From positions 2,131,436-2,195,435 of the forward strand of contig OX459100.1 of the NCBI GenBank assembly GCA_949775045.1: a DNA stretch of 64,000 bases, in the 5' to 3' direction. The position numbers and the translations under genes were made by a program. The notes under the pieces are model-generated. The model was not told the DNA's origin. It did not search any database and saw only the letters and a program-made list of their open reading frames with translations. Shown here piece by piece: positions 1 through 11,309 of this stretch (position 1 is its first letter; the number at the start of each line of letters is the position of its first letter). This DNA is from Metridium senile. Lineage: Eukaryota; Cnidaria; Anthozoa; Actiniaria; Metridiidae.

Positions 1-355
1 CTAATAAGTGAAATACAAATACAGTTTTCTAAGCATAAATCAACTCAGTTTGTTCATCTTGATTTCTTTGCTTTGAGCATTCACCATTGATCCATTGTAG
101 ATGTCACATTTTTTGCTAACTGTTATAAAACAACAGAGTAACTGGCTCTGTCATGTTGATGCTATATTCCATTTAAAAAGTATTTTTTCTCCTGTCAGCA
201 CTGGCTGTTTATAATTATGCAAATGGACAATGGTTTGGCTTTAAACAATAGTTCAAATTAAGGCATTTGGGCCACGTTTTTGTTTTTGCCCAAGAGGTGA
301 CTTGAATTCATTGTTTAAAAATATTTGCATATAAGTATAACAGCTATTCTATTCT
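1..355. other. No gene seen (downstream of POLR2C)
   Basis: AT-rich sequence beyond the 3' end of POLR2C. I see no coding exon, RNA gene or clear repeat here. It may include 3' untranslated or intergenic sequence. Confidence 0.4.
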
Positions 356-500
356 ACAAAGTTGTTCAGAAGAGTTAAAGTTTAGTGTATGCTACACAAT
401 GATATAAATGTTCACAATAAGGTGTTTCACTAGGTTTTTTAGTTTAAATTGTCAAGACATATCAGCAGCGACTTTTTGACTATGTTGTGTCTGTAAGTCT
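356..500 (-). pseudogene. Partial tandem duplicate of the POLR2C last exon end
   Basis: This stretch repeats 508-648, which holds the C-terminal codons, stop and start of the 3' untranslated region of POLR2C. Shared landmarks are GTGTTTCACTAGGTTT, AGTTTAAATTGTCAAGACAT and TGACTATGTTGTGTCTGTAAG, about 152 bp apart. In the duplicate an extra AT after GACAT shifts the reading frame, so it cannot encode the same C-terminus. It lies directly downstream of the functional copy and would be in the 3' untranslated region or just beyond it. Confidence 0.85.
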
Positions 501-593
501 ACATTGTACAAATTTGTTCAGGAGATCTAATAGCCAAAGTTTAGTGTATGTTACACAAGGAGGAAAATAAGGTGTTTCACTAGGTTTAATAGT

Positions 594-3500
594 TTAAATT
601 GTCAAGACATCAGCAGCAACTTCTTGACTATGTTGTGTCTGTAAGTCACTTAGTTTTCTCTTGAGTATGGATAGTCCTGACAATACTATGTTCTCTGGTC
701 TTAAAGATCCACAGCTCTGTAGAAACAATAGGCACTAACATGAATAAATCAGACATAAAAATAGTGATAAAATAGTTCTTTATGTATTATTCTTGAACAT
801 GGAGGTTATTGTTGAGATATTTTGTATCTTTCCACTCGAACACCTCAGTTGTTTGTGTAAAAAGGGAACCAATAATCATATATCTAACTTAGAAATTTTG
901 AAATAGCTTACCTCCACATTGAAGTAAAATTTGTCTGGTTTGCCATTGGGATCAAATGGGGCTTGGTCTAAATAAATACAAAGACAATGATGTTCAAAAA
1001 TACCGGTCAAAGTGTATTTGTTATCTGTATCATTACTTACATTGGTCATCGTCTACTTGGGTGTATTCACTCTTGGGCCTATAAATACATAAACTTATTA
1101 ATGAATAATACTGGCTTTAATGATAGCATCTGGTAATTATTTATATCACATATGATATATATGATAATCATTTATGTTAATCATATTATGTGTTAGGTAA
1201 TATAATGAAATTTGTAAAACAATGTTGCCTTTTTTTAACTATACTAAAAGTCAAAACTTTTTATGGTTTACAAATTTCATTATATTACCTATTGTTTATA
1301 TCAAACACCAATACGGCCTATACTAGTTTTCATTTATACTATGTGTTAATTAAGGAATATAAAATATATTAGTACATAATAAGCAGCTCATATTTATAAA
1401 GTAAAACATAATTTTTGTTTTTGATTGATTTGGGCAAAATATATTTGATGAAATTATTTCTCAAATTAATTAGATTACCATTCTTCTGGTCGTGGGAATG
1501 TGGTATGTCTAAGAGCATTATCAGGGTCATATTCAAAAGCCACACCAGCTGTTGGGTTCCATTTAGCATGCTCTTTAGCAAAACCCTGAAATGACATTGA
1601 AACATGTGGTTAGATGGCTTTCAATTATAAGTTTAGTGGGGGGAAGGGAGGGGGGGAAGGGAGGGGGGGAAGGGAGGGGGGGGTGAATTTGGTGTATTTT
1701 ATATTGTCTCATGTCATCTCATACCTTTTTGGCAAAGGCTCTCAACTTGAGTTCTTGTCCTTTTCTTAGCTTGACTATTATAATATCTAGAAGTACAATA
1801 ACTCTTTGGTTAGTATTGGGTTGGATAATGTATTTCTCTAGTAATGGACTGATAGTAGAGAGTTGGTAATGAAGAGAGCAATAGTTTCTGAACAAGAGGA
1901 CTAGGGACTAGTTATGCTAAATGAAAGTATGTTAATTAAGGAGTTGTATATAGTTTGAAAAGTAATTTGGTTAGACCAATGTGGTTTAAGTTCAACTTGA
2001 GTAACATTATTTGAGAATAGTTTTAATTATGTCATCTCGATATATGACAATGCAAGGTTTGTTGTGATAATAAAATTGAGTTGTGGACTTGGGCCAACCA
2101 CATGCACTGCATACTGTGTGCTGCGCTTACTGGAACTTAAGAGAATACTAGGAATTATATTATTATAACAGTGTTATCATCTTACCATCTTGTTCCCCAT
2201 ATTCTGTGGGCCTTGATGTGACCTACATTGACAACATTGATGCTATTAATTTGTAATTAACAATATTATTTTACAATTGTTTACCAAAGTCAAAGTGGAT
2301 AACAAGGATTAGTATAAATACAAAGGTGATTATACAAAATCGCGCGCTCTGATTGGTTTGCTATCTCGGATTATCAGCCGATAATCACCTTTTCGGACAA
2401 AATGGCTGCCAGTAGTTGTTTTGTCACTGTTAGCGAAGATGAAATTGAAACTGCTTTAAAGAAAATGCTGTCCCAAAATCGACAAAAGAAGCTTCTAAGT
2501 TTGGTGTCAAGCTATCTCGAAGACTCACCGCTCGGTAAATATTCACCGATAATCACTTCGCCTTTGGCGAATAATTGTTAAATATTGATTGAGACAAGGT
2601 TCACGTTATTATTCACCAATAAGTCAAGCCAGAGGAGAGTAATTCATTTAGTATAAATATACAGGTGATTACAGCAATTTGCACTTGAGTGAACTGTGCA
2701 ACTAAATTGTTGATCTCCAGACCATAAATATCTAGCACATTTGAACTGTCAAATGGTCTGGGCCAGGCAAACGTTAGACAGTTGTCTAGTGAAGGTTTCA
2801 CTTTGATATTGTGAGCGCTGAAAATTCCTATGAAAAGCCTATGAAAACCTTATGAAAAGACTGTGAAAAGCCTGTGAAAAGCCTATAAAAAGTCTGTCAA
2901 AAGCCTATGAAAAGCTCATGAAAAGCCTATGAAAACCCTGTGAAAAGCTTATGAAAACCCTGTGCAAAGCCTATGAAAACCCTGTGAAAAGTCTATGTAA
3001 AGCCTGTACCATCTATAGTAAATATCAGATTGCCTATATATATATGTATAGAATAGAATAGAATACTTTATTTAAAGAGGGTAACACTTAATACCTAAAG
3101 ATAATATACACATGGCCCTCAAAATAATAACAATGAATAAATAAAAGAAAGCAATTTTAACTACCCTAGCTGATTCTAAGTGAATTGGAATAAATAGCCT
3201 ATCTAAATAATATATACCAGATGTGTTAGTTAGATGACTTACTGGAATAGCATTTGGATGTGATGAGATAAGGTCTCTGGTTGTAACATGCTTTGTTTGG
3301 TCATCTACACATTTGACATCAAGTGTAAACTCTACTGAACAATCAAGACAGAACTCATCACACCCACAGTCCTATAAACCACAAAAAATATATATTAGTA
3401 AATGGATAATATTACACCATCACAGGAAAAAAAAAAGTAAAAAACCATTGATGGTATTATTATAAACCATAATGGTTTTTCTGTAAAAACCATTGAAAAA

Positions 3501-5012
3501 AAAATGAATTAATGGTAAAATGAATTATATTCTTTAAATACCCATTAAAACTGAATTCCCATTAATGGTTATATTAAAAACCATTACTGTATTTTACAGA
3601 AAAAACTTTCAAGAATGGAAATTGAAAAACAGTAATGTATTTCGAAAAACCATTGATGGTTTTTTTTAATGGTTGATATATATTTTACCATGAAAAAATA
3701 CCATGAATGGTTTTTTACTTTTTTTTCCTGTGCATATTATCATGTGCTATAAAATCTAGGTACTTATATCACTATCTTATAACGCCGAAACATGTATGGA
3801 ATTAAAACACTTGTAGCTATTACTATGATTACACTGTAGCATGAAGATATGAAGTTTATCTTTGAGTGGTAAATAAGAACAAGTGAGGATAAATCCATTC
3901 AATCAATCATAAAGGACTTCAGCTAGACAACACACTTCAGGCAAGCTCAACAATGTACAATAATATTATTTTATGTTTGCTGTTGTGGGTATTCTAACTG
4001 TGTATCCAACTATGTGAAAAAGGTGCGAAGGATATCATACTCAATGTGATTTTTTTTGTATTCAGTACAGCCAGTTTTATCTCTTCTTTGACAAATTAAC
4101 CTTATAACCAAAGCTGAAGCTGTCAATGAAGAACTCCAAACTGCTCTATTGAGAGCAAATTTGGAACATCAACTACAGTACATATAAAAATGTTGCTTGA
4201 TCATGCAGTTTTTCAAGGTCTGTATTCTTACCCTGGAAAAGCTCATTCTTTCAACTACTTCATCGCTAGTTATAGGGATGAGACCTACAATAAAAAAAAA
4301 GGTATAAACTAGCAACGCAATACTTGTTCATGCAATTAGCAATTCCACGAAATCTGCACTAAAGTCTAACTAGCCCCCTCAACCATCCTGGCTTCAAGAA
4401 CAATATACTGTGTTAGGAGAGGAAGTTTGTCTTGCTCTTCTGCTGAGAGTTTTTCTCTTTCTCAGAAGAGAGAGACACACTTTCTCTGCTAGCAGGGTAA
4501 GACCAAAAAGACAAAGCCCTTAGAACCCAGTGTATCTTGAAGAATGTGTAGTTTGATTTGAGGACTTACCAAGCCTGTGTGCTATGAATTCATCATGAAG
4601 AACCGATGTGTTGTTTTCTATCTGGACCCAATCAATGGCTAGTGAATACAAAGCATCTAATAAGTACCAGAATATATAACACAGGAAGCCCAATGTGATA
4701 ATAGCTATTTTCCACAGGTATCCCGCAAATATTGTGTTAGTTAACTCACCTATTGTTGGTGTTTCAGCAATAAATATTCTCCTAAGACCATTTGCAATAC
4801 TGAAACAATAAAAACACGAGATTTTCGCTCATTAGTTTTGTGTAGAAACGATTACAACGAGTGATCAAATGATTGTTGGTAGTCAGCTAAACATAAACAA
4901 GCTAAAACACATCAGAATAAATGTACCTTAAATCTGTATTCTCGACAATAAACTTGACATTTTCTTCTGATAATTCTGTGATTCTAACACTAGGTTGGTT
5001 GGCGTAAGGCAT
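594..5012 (-). CDS. POLR2C: DNA-directed RNA polymerase II subunit RPB3
   Basis: Encodes the RPB3 core subunit of RNA polymerase II, which pairs with RPB11 in the nucleus as the alpha-like assembly platform. Exons in gene order: 4927-5012, 4750-4799, 4570-4638, 4232-4284, 3243-3371, 2186-2222, 1725-1786, 1479-1585, 1041-1078, 912-967, 594-716. They sum to 810 bp, 269 aa plus stop, close to the 275 aa of the human protein. The start reads [19 protein letters not shown], nearly identical to animal RPB3. The zinc-binding cluster [11 protein letters not shown] is at about 87-97 (Cys88, 90, 94, 97). Other family blocks are [25 protein letters not shown] and the C-terminal [10 protein letters not shown]. 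All junctions are GT-AG and phases join. Divergent from UBE2C. Introns hold several foldback repeats. Confidence 0.96.
1192..1300. repeat. Inverted repeat in POLR2C intron
   Basis: Arms TAATATAATGAAATTTGTAA (about 1198) and TTTACAAATTTCATTATATT (about 1268) are complementary. The sequence after the right arm (TTGTTTATATCAAACACC, CCTATACTAGTTT) recurs near 52090-52140, and a related arm is found near 10540, so this is a dispersed element. Confidence 0.7.
1636..1683 (+). repeat. G-run repeat (GGGGGGAAGGGAG)
   Basis: Short purine tract of about 15-bp units with runs of four to eight G in a POLR2C intron. It could form G-quadruplexes on the + strand. Confidence 0.7.
2309..2680. mobile_element. 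Small element carrying a 59-residue ORF
   Basis: Direct repeats TTAGTATAAATA...GGTGATTA flank this block at 2310 and 2649. Inside, a + strand ATG at 2402-2404 opens a 59-codon frame ending at 2579-2581 ([20 protein letters not shown]...). The start resembles the N-terminal segment of the KIAA1958-like/tyrosine-recombinase transposon proteins common in cnidarian genomes; that match is from memory and tentative. Related terminal sequence occurs at 27112-27400. Probably a nonautonomous derivative that kept the first exon of its parent. Confidence 0.5.
2826..3008. repeat. 11-bp tandem repeat (CCTATGAAAAG)n
   Basis: About 16-17 degenerate copies of CCTATGAAAAG / CCTGTGAAAAC in a POLR2C intron. 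Confidence 0.85.
3419..3735. mobile_element. Foldback element, ACCATTAATGG-rich
   Basis: Begins CACAGGAAAAAAAAAAGTAAA and ends TTTACTTTTTTTTCCTGTGC, its complement. The interior is made of AAAACCATTGATGGTTTT-like palindromes. A typical MITE-like foldback in a POLR2C intron. Confidence 0.8.
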
Positions 5013-5339
5013 TATTATTAAGCACAACAATTATACAAACTCTTTTTCGGGACTTCCAATATGGCGGCAATGAGCGCTCTAAGGTTCATGGGATATTTTA
5101 CACGCGCTATGAGCTCTGGGATAGAAATTTGAATAGCTTTGTAATCAACCGTCGCGATTTGATTGGTCAGTTCATTGAATTACTCGTGCACGATTGGTTG
5201 ATTTCAAAAGCTAACAAGATTTAAAAACTTGATCGAGCGTTCGATTCTCTCACGAAAGGTCTTTCTCAGAATCTGTCTCAAAGAGCACAACTTGTTTTTC
5301 GTTTTTCTTCGCTACTATACAACTGATCACGGCTAAATC
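5013..5339. promoter_or_regulatory. Bidirectional promoter POLR2C / UBE2C
   Basis: 327 bp separate the two start codons. A YY1-type site (AATATGGCGGC, about 5058-5068) lies next to POLR2C. Two inverted CCAAT boxes (ATTGG at 5162-5166 and 5193-5197) are 31 bp apart, and a CHR-like TTTAAA is at 5220-5225 on the UBE2C side. Paired NF-Y boxes 31-33 bp apart with a nearby CHR are the known layout of G2/M promoters, which fits UBE2C. Function is inferred. Confidence 0.6.
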
Positions 5340-8253
5340 ATGACTTCAGGTGTTCAAAGGTATTATTTATTTATTTATCTGAATCAAAATCGAGATTTGA
5401 TTTCTTTTGGCTGGATTTGATCGCGCAAAATGCCCCGGAAAATGCAGCTCCAAAGCCTTCACTCTGCTGATCTTTCACACACAAATAAGCGTTAGAATAA
5501 GCTAAATAATGAAAATTGAGGAAATCACAATTGTTTATTATTTGAATTTTTAACTTCGTTTTTAGATTGAACAAAGATTTGATGGAACTGATGTTGCTGG
5601 TAGGTTTACAAAAGTGTGTTTTGACATCGTTTCCGAATGTGTTGTTGGTTTTGTTACTAGCAGGGTTGTTGTTTGTTCTATCACAGAAAGATCAATCGAT
5701 ATCAGCGTTCCCAGAGTCGTATAATATGCTGCACTGGATAGCTACAATCACAGGAGGCAACGAAACAGTGAGAAAATGTCCTTTACTTCCCCCCTCCCTC
5801 ACACTGACTTTAGTTGAAGTACAAAAATCTCATAGTATTATATATTTACAACTTTATATAATGATATTCTATAGCAAGAATGACCGTTAATGCTATCATT
5901 CTCATATCTTATATCATCAACATTGTTAACATGATGGTTTCATTCGTGATGATCATCAATGGCATCATCATCATCGTTGTCATCATTATTGGTTTCACCA
6001 CCACCATCATCATCATCATAGTTATTTAATACCACCAACATCACTTATTTCTATAAAATACATTAAAAAACTGTGATTAAATAAGTCTCTCACCCCTATA
6101 AAAGACCATAAACTGAGAACGTAAACATTTACATCATCTTTTGTCCTCTTTTTTTTCTGACCCATATGTGAACATTACGGCAACCAACTCGAAAGCTATT
6201 CAAGCTCCTTTGGCTGCCGTGCACTTATATAAAATATGTATATATTGTAAACTACTTAATTTGTAACCATTATAATGTTGTAATTGCATTCATATAAAAA
6301 CTTTTTGAACTTCGCCACCTTGCAAAAGCTCCTTCATCAACGTGCTGTTCAATTCTGTTCAAACTCAAAACTCATTTATTTAAATTAGCTTTTTCATTGT
6401 AATCATATCCATTTTGTATTTTGTATTTTTATTTTAAGCGCTTAGAACAGACTTGAATAAGCGCTATATAAGCTATATACATTATTATATTATTATTATA
6501 TAATATGTATTGATGTAAACAGTGTAAATAAACTGAAATTGAATTGAAATTGAGTATATTTAATGTTTACAGATGTATGAAGGCTTACGGTATAAGTTAA
6601 CTATTGGTTTCACCGATAAATATCCTTACGAGGCCCCAACAGTGAAGTTCAAGACTCCATGTTATCATCCTAATGTAGACACACAAGGCAACATTTGCTT
6701 AGATATTCTTACCAAGGTACAGTAATACAAACTCACATTACTATTTGGATCAGAGTAGCCAGGGCTAGTAATACAGCACCAATACTATTTTCAGTACTAT
6801 TTTATATTAGTTATGTCAGTTATACAGCATCAGTTGAAAGCTGCGTTTTCGTTGGCCCCCTAATAAAGTACCGCTATTGTTTGGTTAGGTTGAGGGCAAT
6901 TGTTTGGAAAGACTCTATTGTTTTTTAAACCAAACCTAAATGGTGTTTTGATTTGGTGCTGACTGTCCCGGTTATGTACCTGTATGTGAGAGAGCTTTGT
7001 TTTTTTGCCTGACTTACCTGAAGGTAGTTTTCTATGCAGCTACTCCTTTGTATTGTCTAATTGTGGTTTTGAGTCCTTCAGATCTGTCAATGATTTTGGA
7101 GGCAGAGTTTACATAAACTTGTTAAGTCATTGCTTTGATGTAAGCATTGCCTCCGCACTGATTGACAGATCTGAAAAACCCAAAATTAAATTAAATTGAC
7201 TATTTGCTAGTTGTAATGCAATGATTTTGGATAGAGGATGCCCTTTCTAAATGATTTTAACTTTTCTTACAGGATAAATGGTCTTCAACGTTTACTGTTA
7301 GAACTCTACTGCTGTCTATACAGAGCCTCCTTGGAGGTAGGGATAACAAACTTTATGTGTATTTTACTTTGACATGTACTTACTTCAAAATCAAGAAGTT
7401 TTTAGATTTAAAAATAAAATGTTTTGTTCCAACAGATCCAAATTTACGTGATCCCCTAAATGCACAGGCAGCTGAATTATGGAAAAATAAAAAAGGTAAA
7501 ATGATTTGTTATGCATAAGCAGGGAATTTTTAGAAACATTTATCCATGTTGCCATCAATCATCACAATCAACATTGTCATACTTAGCCTGATCACATCAT
7601 TACAATCTCAATATGTCACTCTCATCTTACAGTGCGAATGAAAATACTGTGGGCACCTAGAAATATTTTAGAATTAATCGTTTATTATTTGTTGAACAAC
7701 TCAGAAACAATTATATCTCCGCAAGAAGTTTGACTGATGTGTAGTATGATAAACTTTTTGTAGTTAGAGTTATTTGTGAGTTGTTCAACAAACAATAAAT
7801 GATTTCTAAAATATTTCTGGGTGCCCACTGTTTTTCAATTCGCACTTTTCAACTAATACTTCACTACAAATTAGTACACAAACACACATTGATGTGTTGA
7901 CATTGCAGCGATTTCTGCTGTTTCTTCTATACCAAACAAATCAATGTGTGTACATGTATTCTATTTCGGCCAATATTTTGGGCGCAAAAAATCAAGTCTA
8001 CACAACATGCTAAATAGTTTGTAGTTATGTATTAGTTGAAAAGTTGCTAATTGATTTTTTTAAGTAACAAACCTGGGCTGCCTGTGTATAATCCTCTTCA
8101 ACTTATTACACTGTCAAAAGTAAATGGGAAAAGTAATGGAAGTCGATGTACTAAACTTTCTCATTTTATTTTTAAGAATTCAAAAGGACACTTGCAGATT
8201 ATCATACTAAAAATTCCCTAAAAGAATCCAACCAGAATGAGCCAAATAATTAA
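5340..8253 (+). CDS. UBE2C: Ubiquitin-conjugating enzyme E2 C
   Basis: E2 enzyme that works with the anaphase-promoting complex to start ubiquitin chains on mitotic substrates. Exons: 5340-5359, 5566-5599, 5687-5767, 6573-6716, 7273-7336, 7436-7495, 8177-8253; total 480 bp, 159 aa. UBC-fold landmarks: the first helix [10 protein letters not shown], then [33 protein letters not shown] with the HPN motif and catalytic Cys at about residue 87, then [14 protein letters not shown] and [11 protein letters not shown]. The [15 protein letters not shown] block and the early SISAFPES are typical of the UBE2C/vihar group rather than other E2s. The N-terminal extension is only about seven residues, much shorter than human UBE2C (179 aa). 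Exon 2 to 3 gives LMLLKDQSIS, one residue shorter than in human, so that junction is slightly less certain. Confidence 0.93.
6180..6545 (+). mobile_element. Possible retroposon 3' end
   Basis: Contains AAGCGCTTAGAACAG and AATAAGCGCTATATAAG followed by ATT-rich repeats, a tail type common on SINE/LINE 3' ends. No coding part is visible. In the UBE2C intron before exon 4. Confidence 0.4.
7628..7852. mobile_element. Foldback element
   Basis: Arms GTGCGAATGAAAATACTGTG (left) and CACTGTTTTTCAATTCGCAC (right) match with few differences, and the inner TTGTTGAACAACTC pairs with GAGTTGTTCAACAA. In the last UBE2C intron. Confidence 0.8.
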
Positions 8254-9214
8254 CCAAAATCATCCAATGATTGTAATATACAATGCGCCTCAACTGAACA
8301 TATCTTTTCCTTGCCATTTATAGATTTGTTTGAATTATTCTCCTATTCATTGCCACTATAATATTATCATTCATGTTGTTTTCAACATCCTTTCCAGGCC
8401 CTTTTTTTTTCAATTTGATTAGAGATGGGAAAAAGGGCCTGGAAACAAGTATTTTTATGTCTTCCTTTGAAATAACTTGTAAATTTGTAAATATTTTGTG
8501 TAAATTTATAGATTAATAATTTTCTTTCTTATCATATTTTCTTGTTGCCTCAATGTTTTCCTAATATATTCCTCTTGGAAGATCATTTTCTTTATTTGCA
8601 TGAAGTATTTTAATTAGAATTATGGTATAAAGTTATTAAATTTCTCAAGAGAACTTGTATTGAGAAAACACTGGGACAAACAATGAAGTCAATTCTTGTG
8701 TGATATTGTATTTTGCCAAAATTTGTTAATAAATGTTTTGAGATATGAATTATTTCTATCTTCAAACCTTGATATGTGTTACTCTGGTTTTAACTCTATT
8801 CTAAAATTGACACTTCCCACAACAACATAGCCTGCAAAACAGGTGTTGTTTTTGGGGGAAATCGGATTCCTGTGTTGTCTTGATACCCACAAGAATCTAT
8901 GCTTCTTTTTTGCTTGATCATTCAACACAGGAACCCCAAAACCCAATTTTTTTCAAAGAAAAAACTCCACAACAACAGTATCCACTAATATTCCCCAAAA
9001 TGAAACTGAATCAATACCAATTTTACATTTTTTAATTAAAAATCAAAGATAACCAAAAATAAATTAAAAACCAACCAATAAACACAGTCTCCCTCGCAGC
9101 CATTATTAGGCGTCCCGTCCTTCCCCACTAGTGGGAGGGACAGGAAGCCTGACACTTATAACAGCTGTGAGCGAGACTAATTAACACAATGACACTTCAA
9201 AAACATAAAATAAA

Positions 9215-9650
9215 ATTATTCATTACTACTTGAAGGTATTATCAATGCTCAATGTTACCACCGATTTCATTACTACTATTACTTATTTTGTGAAGGGAGT
9301 TGGTGATTCTCTTCCATCAATCAAACACAATTTGTCTGGACATTTTACAAACAAGTTATCAACGACAGTTCAATAAAAAAACATTTTTTTCCCGGACCTG
9401 AAGATATATTTTAGGTATCAGACTGTTCAAGACAATTGTATTTTTGGCTCAATTTTCTCTTTAAAATAACATTTCTACCTGTTTTATGTTTACATCGACC
9501 GTTGTTTACAGTTTACGTAATTAGTAGAAGATGGAGTATCGCCATCTTCCCTTCACAAAGTTTTTGTCTGACGGAGCGTAGTAATGAAATCGGTGATAAC
9601 AACACTGAGTTTTGCAATTTCTACTCTACTACAATTAAACTGAAAACTAC
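9215..9650. repeat. Large inverted repeat
   Basis: Arms ACCGATTTCATTACTA (near 9260) and TAGTAATGAAATCGGT (near 9580), with further pairing outward (TTGTGAAGGGA / TCCCTTCACAA). Confidence 0.6.
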
Positions 9651-10309
9651 TAAAAGACTTCTATTCACTTCACAAAGACAAAGGATGATCTCTGTACATA
9701 TTAAAACACTTTTGCAAGAATGTTATCATCTAAACTCATAGCAGAACTTTGTAGTAGGTGGACTTCACTGGAAAAACTAGACAGAAACAATCCCCAACTT
9801 ATTGTCACAGTTGTTCACTCCAAAAAATAGATTTTTAGAAGTCTAGGGAACTGTCAATGTAGAGGGGGAAAATATTTGAAAGACTAAAATTTCTATAAGC
9901 TCCCACCCCCACTCTCCAGAACATGAAAAGAACCTCCCTCTTTTTTCAATCTTTTAGTGCTAGCTAATCTTAAACAGCCTGACCTTCAACCCCCTTCTTT
10001 TTACCTCTCCCTCTACATAAATAATGACTGGTTCCCTGGTGAAGTTACTGTTTCAGCACTCCTTAACTCCAGTGCTTGTTATTCCACATTTTCTGATGCA
10101 ATAGATTGAACATGTCAAAGAGTGTTCCATTCAATATCAAAACACCAGGCAGCAGGTTGGAAAAACCAGGCACAGCCAAGTTTCTTGAACTGATTACAAG
10201 GTGTTTTGATAGAGGCTGAAAAACTGTTTCATCTAGCTACTCAAATCCATGGATAATTCTAGAGGAATATACCGGAAAATCAAAGCAAAAGGTGACCAAA
10301 TATTATGCT

Positions 10310-10560
10310 AAATAAAAATGGAAACTAGCGAGTAAACTAGTATAGGCTGCAATGATTTTTGATATAAACTATAGGTAATAATTATAATAAAATTTGTAAC
10401 ACCGTAAAAAATGTTGACTTTACTGACATTTCAAGTTTTTAATAGCCCTTTGTCGGAGTAAAAGCCTTTTAATCCAATGAAGGGCTAAAGCTCAAAACGT
10501 CAGTAAAGTTAAGTCAACATTTTTTACGGTGTTACAAATTTCATTATATTACCTATCAAA
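10310..10560. mobile_element. Foldback element (TGTAACACCGTAAAAAATG family)
   Basis: Left arm TTTGTAACACCGTAAAAAAT near 10394 and right arm ATTTTTTACGGTGTTACAAA near 10519. The flank GGAAACTAGCGAGTAAACTAG and the inner GAAGGGCTAAAGCTC recur at 52015-52150, so this is a dispersed family. Confidence 0.75.
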
Positions 10561-11016
10561 TTGAATGCTCTTCATTACCGCATATCAAGACCACCGTTAC
10601 AGTATTATTCATGAATTTGAGAATAATTATTAGTTCAGCGCCGTAAGTTTGATCTTGCACACATTCTGAACATGTATAGTTTATGTGTTTATATCATAAC
10701 TTTATCACCTCAATGTCACCAAACAACCCAGATGGCATTGATACAGTTCTGGTAAAAGTTACTCACAAACTGACAATATCTTGTGAGTTAGGTGAAGTAG
10801 ACCATAGTTCATAGTGGAACCTCATATGGATTGCTATTGACAACCACAATGAAATGAACCAGTTGAACATGAACCAATTCATTTCAAGCCACAGAAGCAG
10901 TGTATATTTGCGAGCAATTGTTTTGGTTTAAGTCAGTGGTATGCGTGGCATAATTGTGATGCACTTTATTGCGCAAGAGAGTTATGATCCACTCCAATGC
11001 AATCTATTGTTTGGTA

Positions 11017-11230
11017 GCCACTTTATTATGACCCATATATAATGCATTGCCACTCAGTAGAGATCCACTCCAATGCAAGAAGTTCTGTGCCACTTTATTT
11101 TGACCCACATATAATGCATTGCCACTCAGTAGAGATCCACTCCAATGCAAGAAGTTCTGTGCCACTTTATTTTGACCCATATATAATGCATTGCCACTCA
11201 GTAGAGATCCACTCCAATGCAAGAAGTTCA
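11017..11230. repeat. 72-bp tandem repeat, 3 copies
   Basis: Unit starts GCCACTTTATTTTGACCCA and contains ATAATGCATTGCCACTCAG and GATCCACTCCAATGCAAG. Because 72 is a multiple of 3, frames stay open on both strands; I treat these as repeat artefacts. Confidence 0.9.
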
Positions 11231-11309
11231 CATATGAGCCCCTTTCTTTGAGGTATTGTCAATAATGTAAACCACACATCCATTCTTATGTCAACCATTC
11301 TTGTGCACT

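Larger units (their letters stand above)
8254..11309. other. Intergenic, convergent UBE2C / RANBP9-10 tails
   Basis: No gene is supported. A candidate UBE2C polyadenylation signal AATAAA is at 8728-8733. A small palindrome (CTCGCAGCC ... GTGAGCGAG) is at about 9089-9175, a larger inverted repeat at 9215-9650, a foldback at 10310-10560 and a 72-bp tandem repeat at 11017-11230. The 101-codon + frame at 9436-9741 has no recognisable features and overlaps the inverted repeat. Confidence 0.5.

Noticed and set aside
9436..9741. 101-codon plus-strand ORF
   Set aside because: It overlaps an inverted repeat and shows no homology, signal or splice context that supports a gene.
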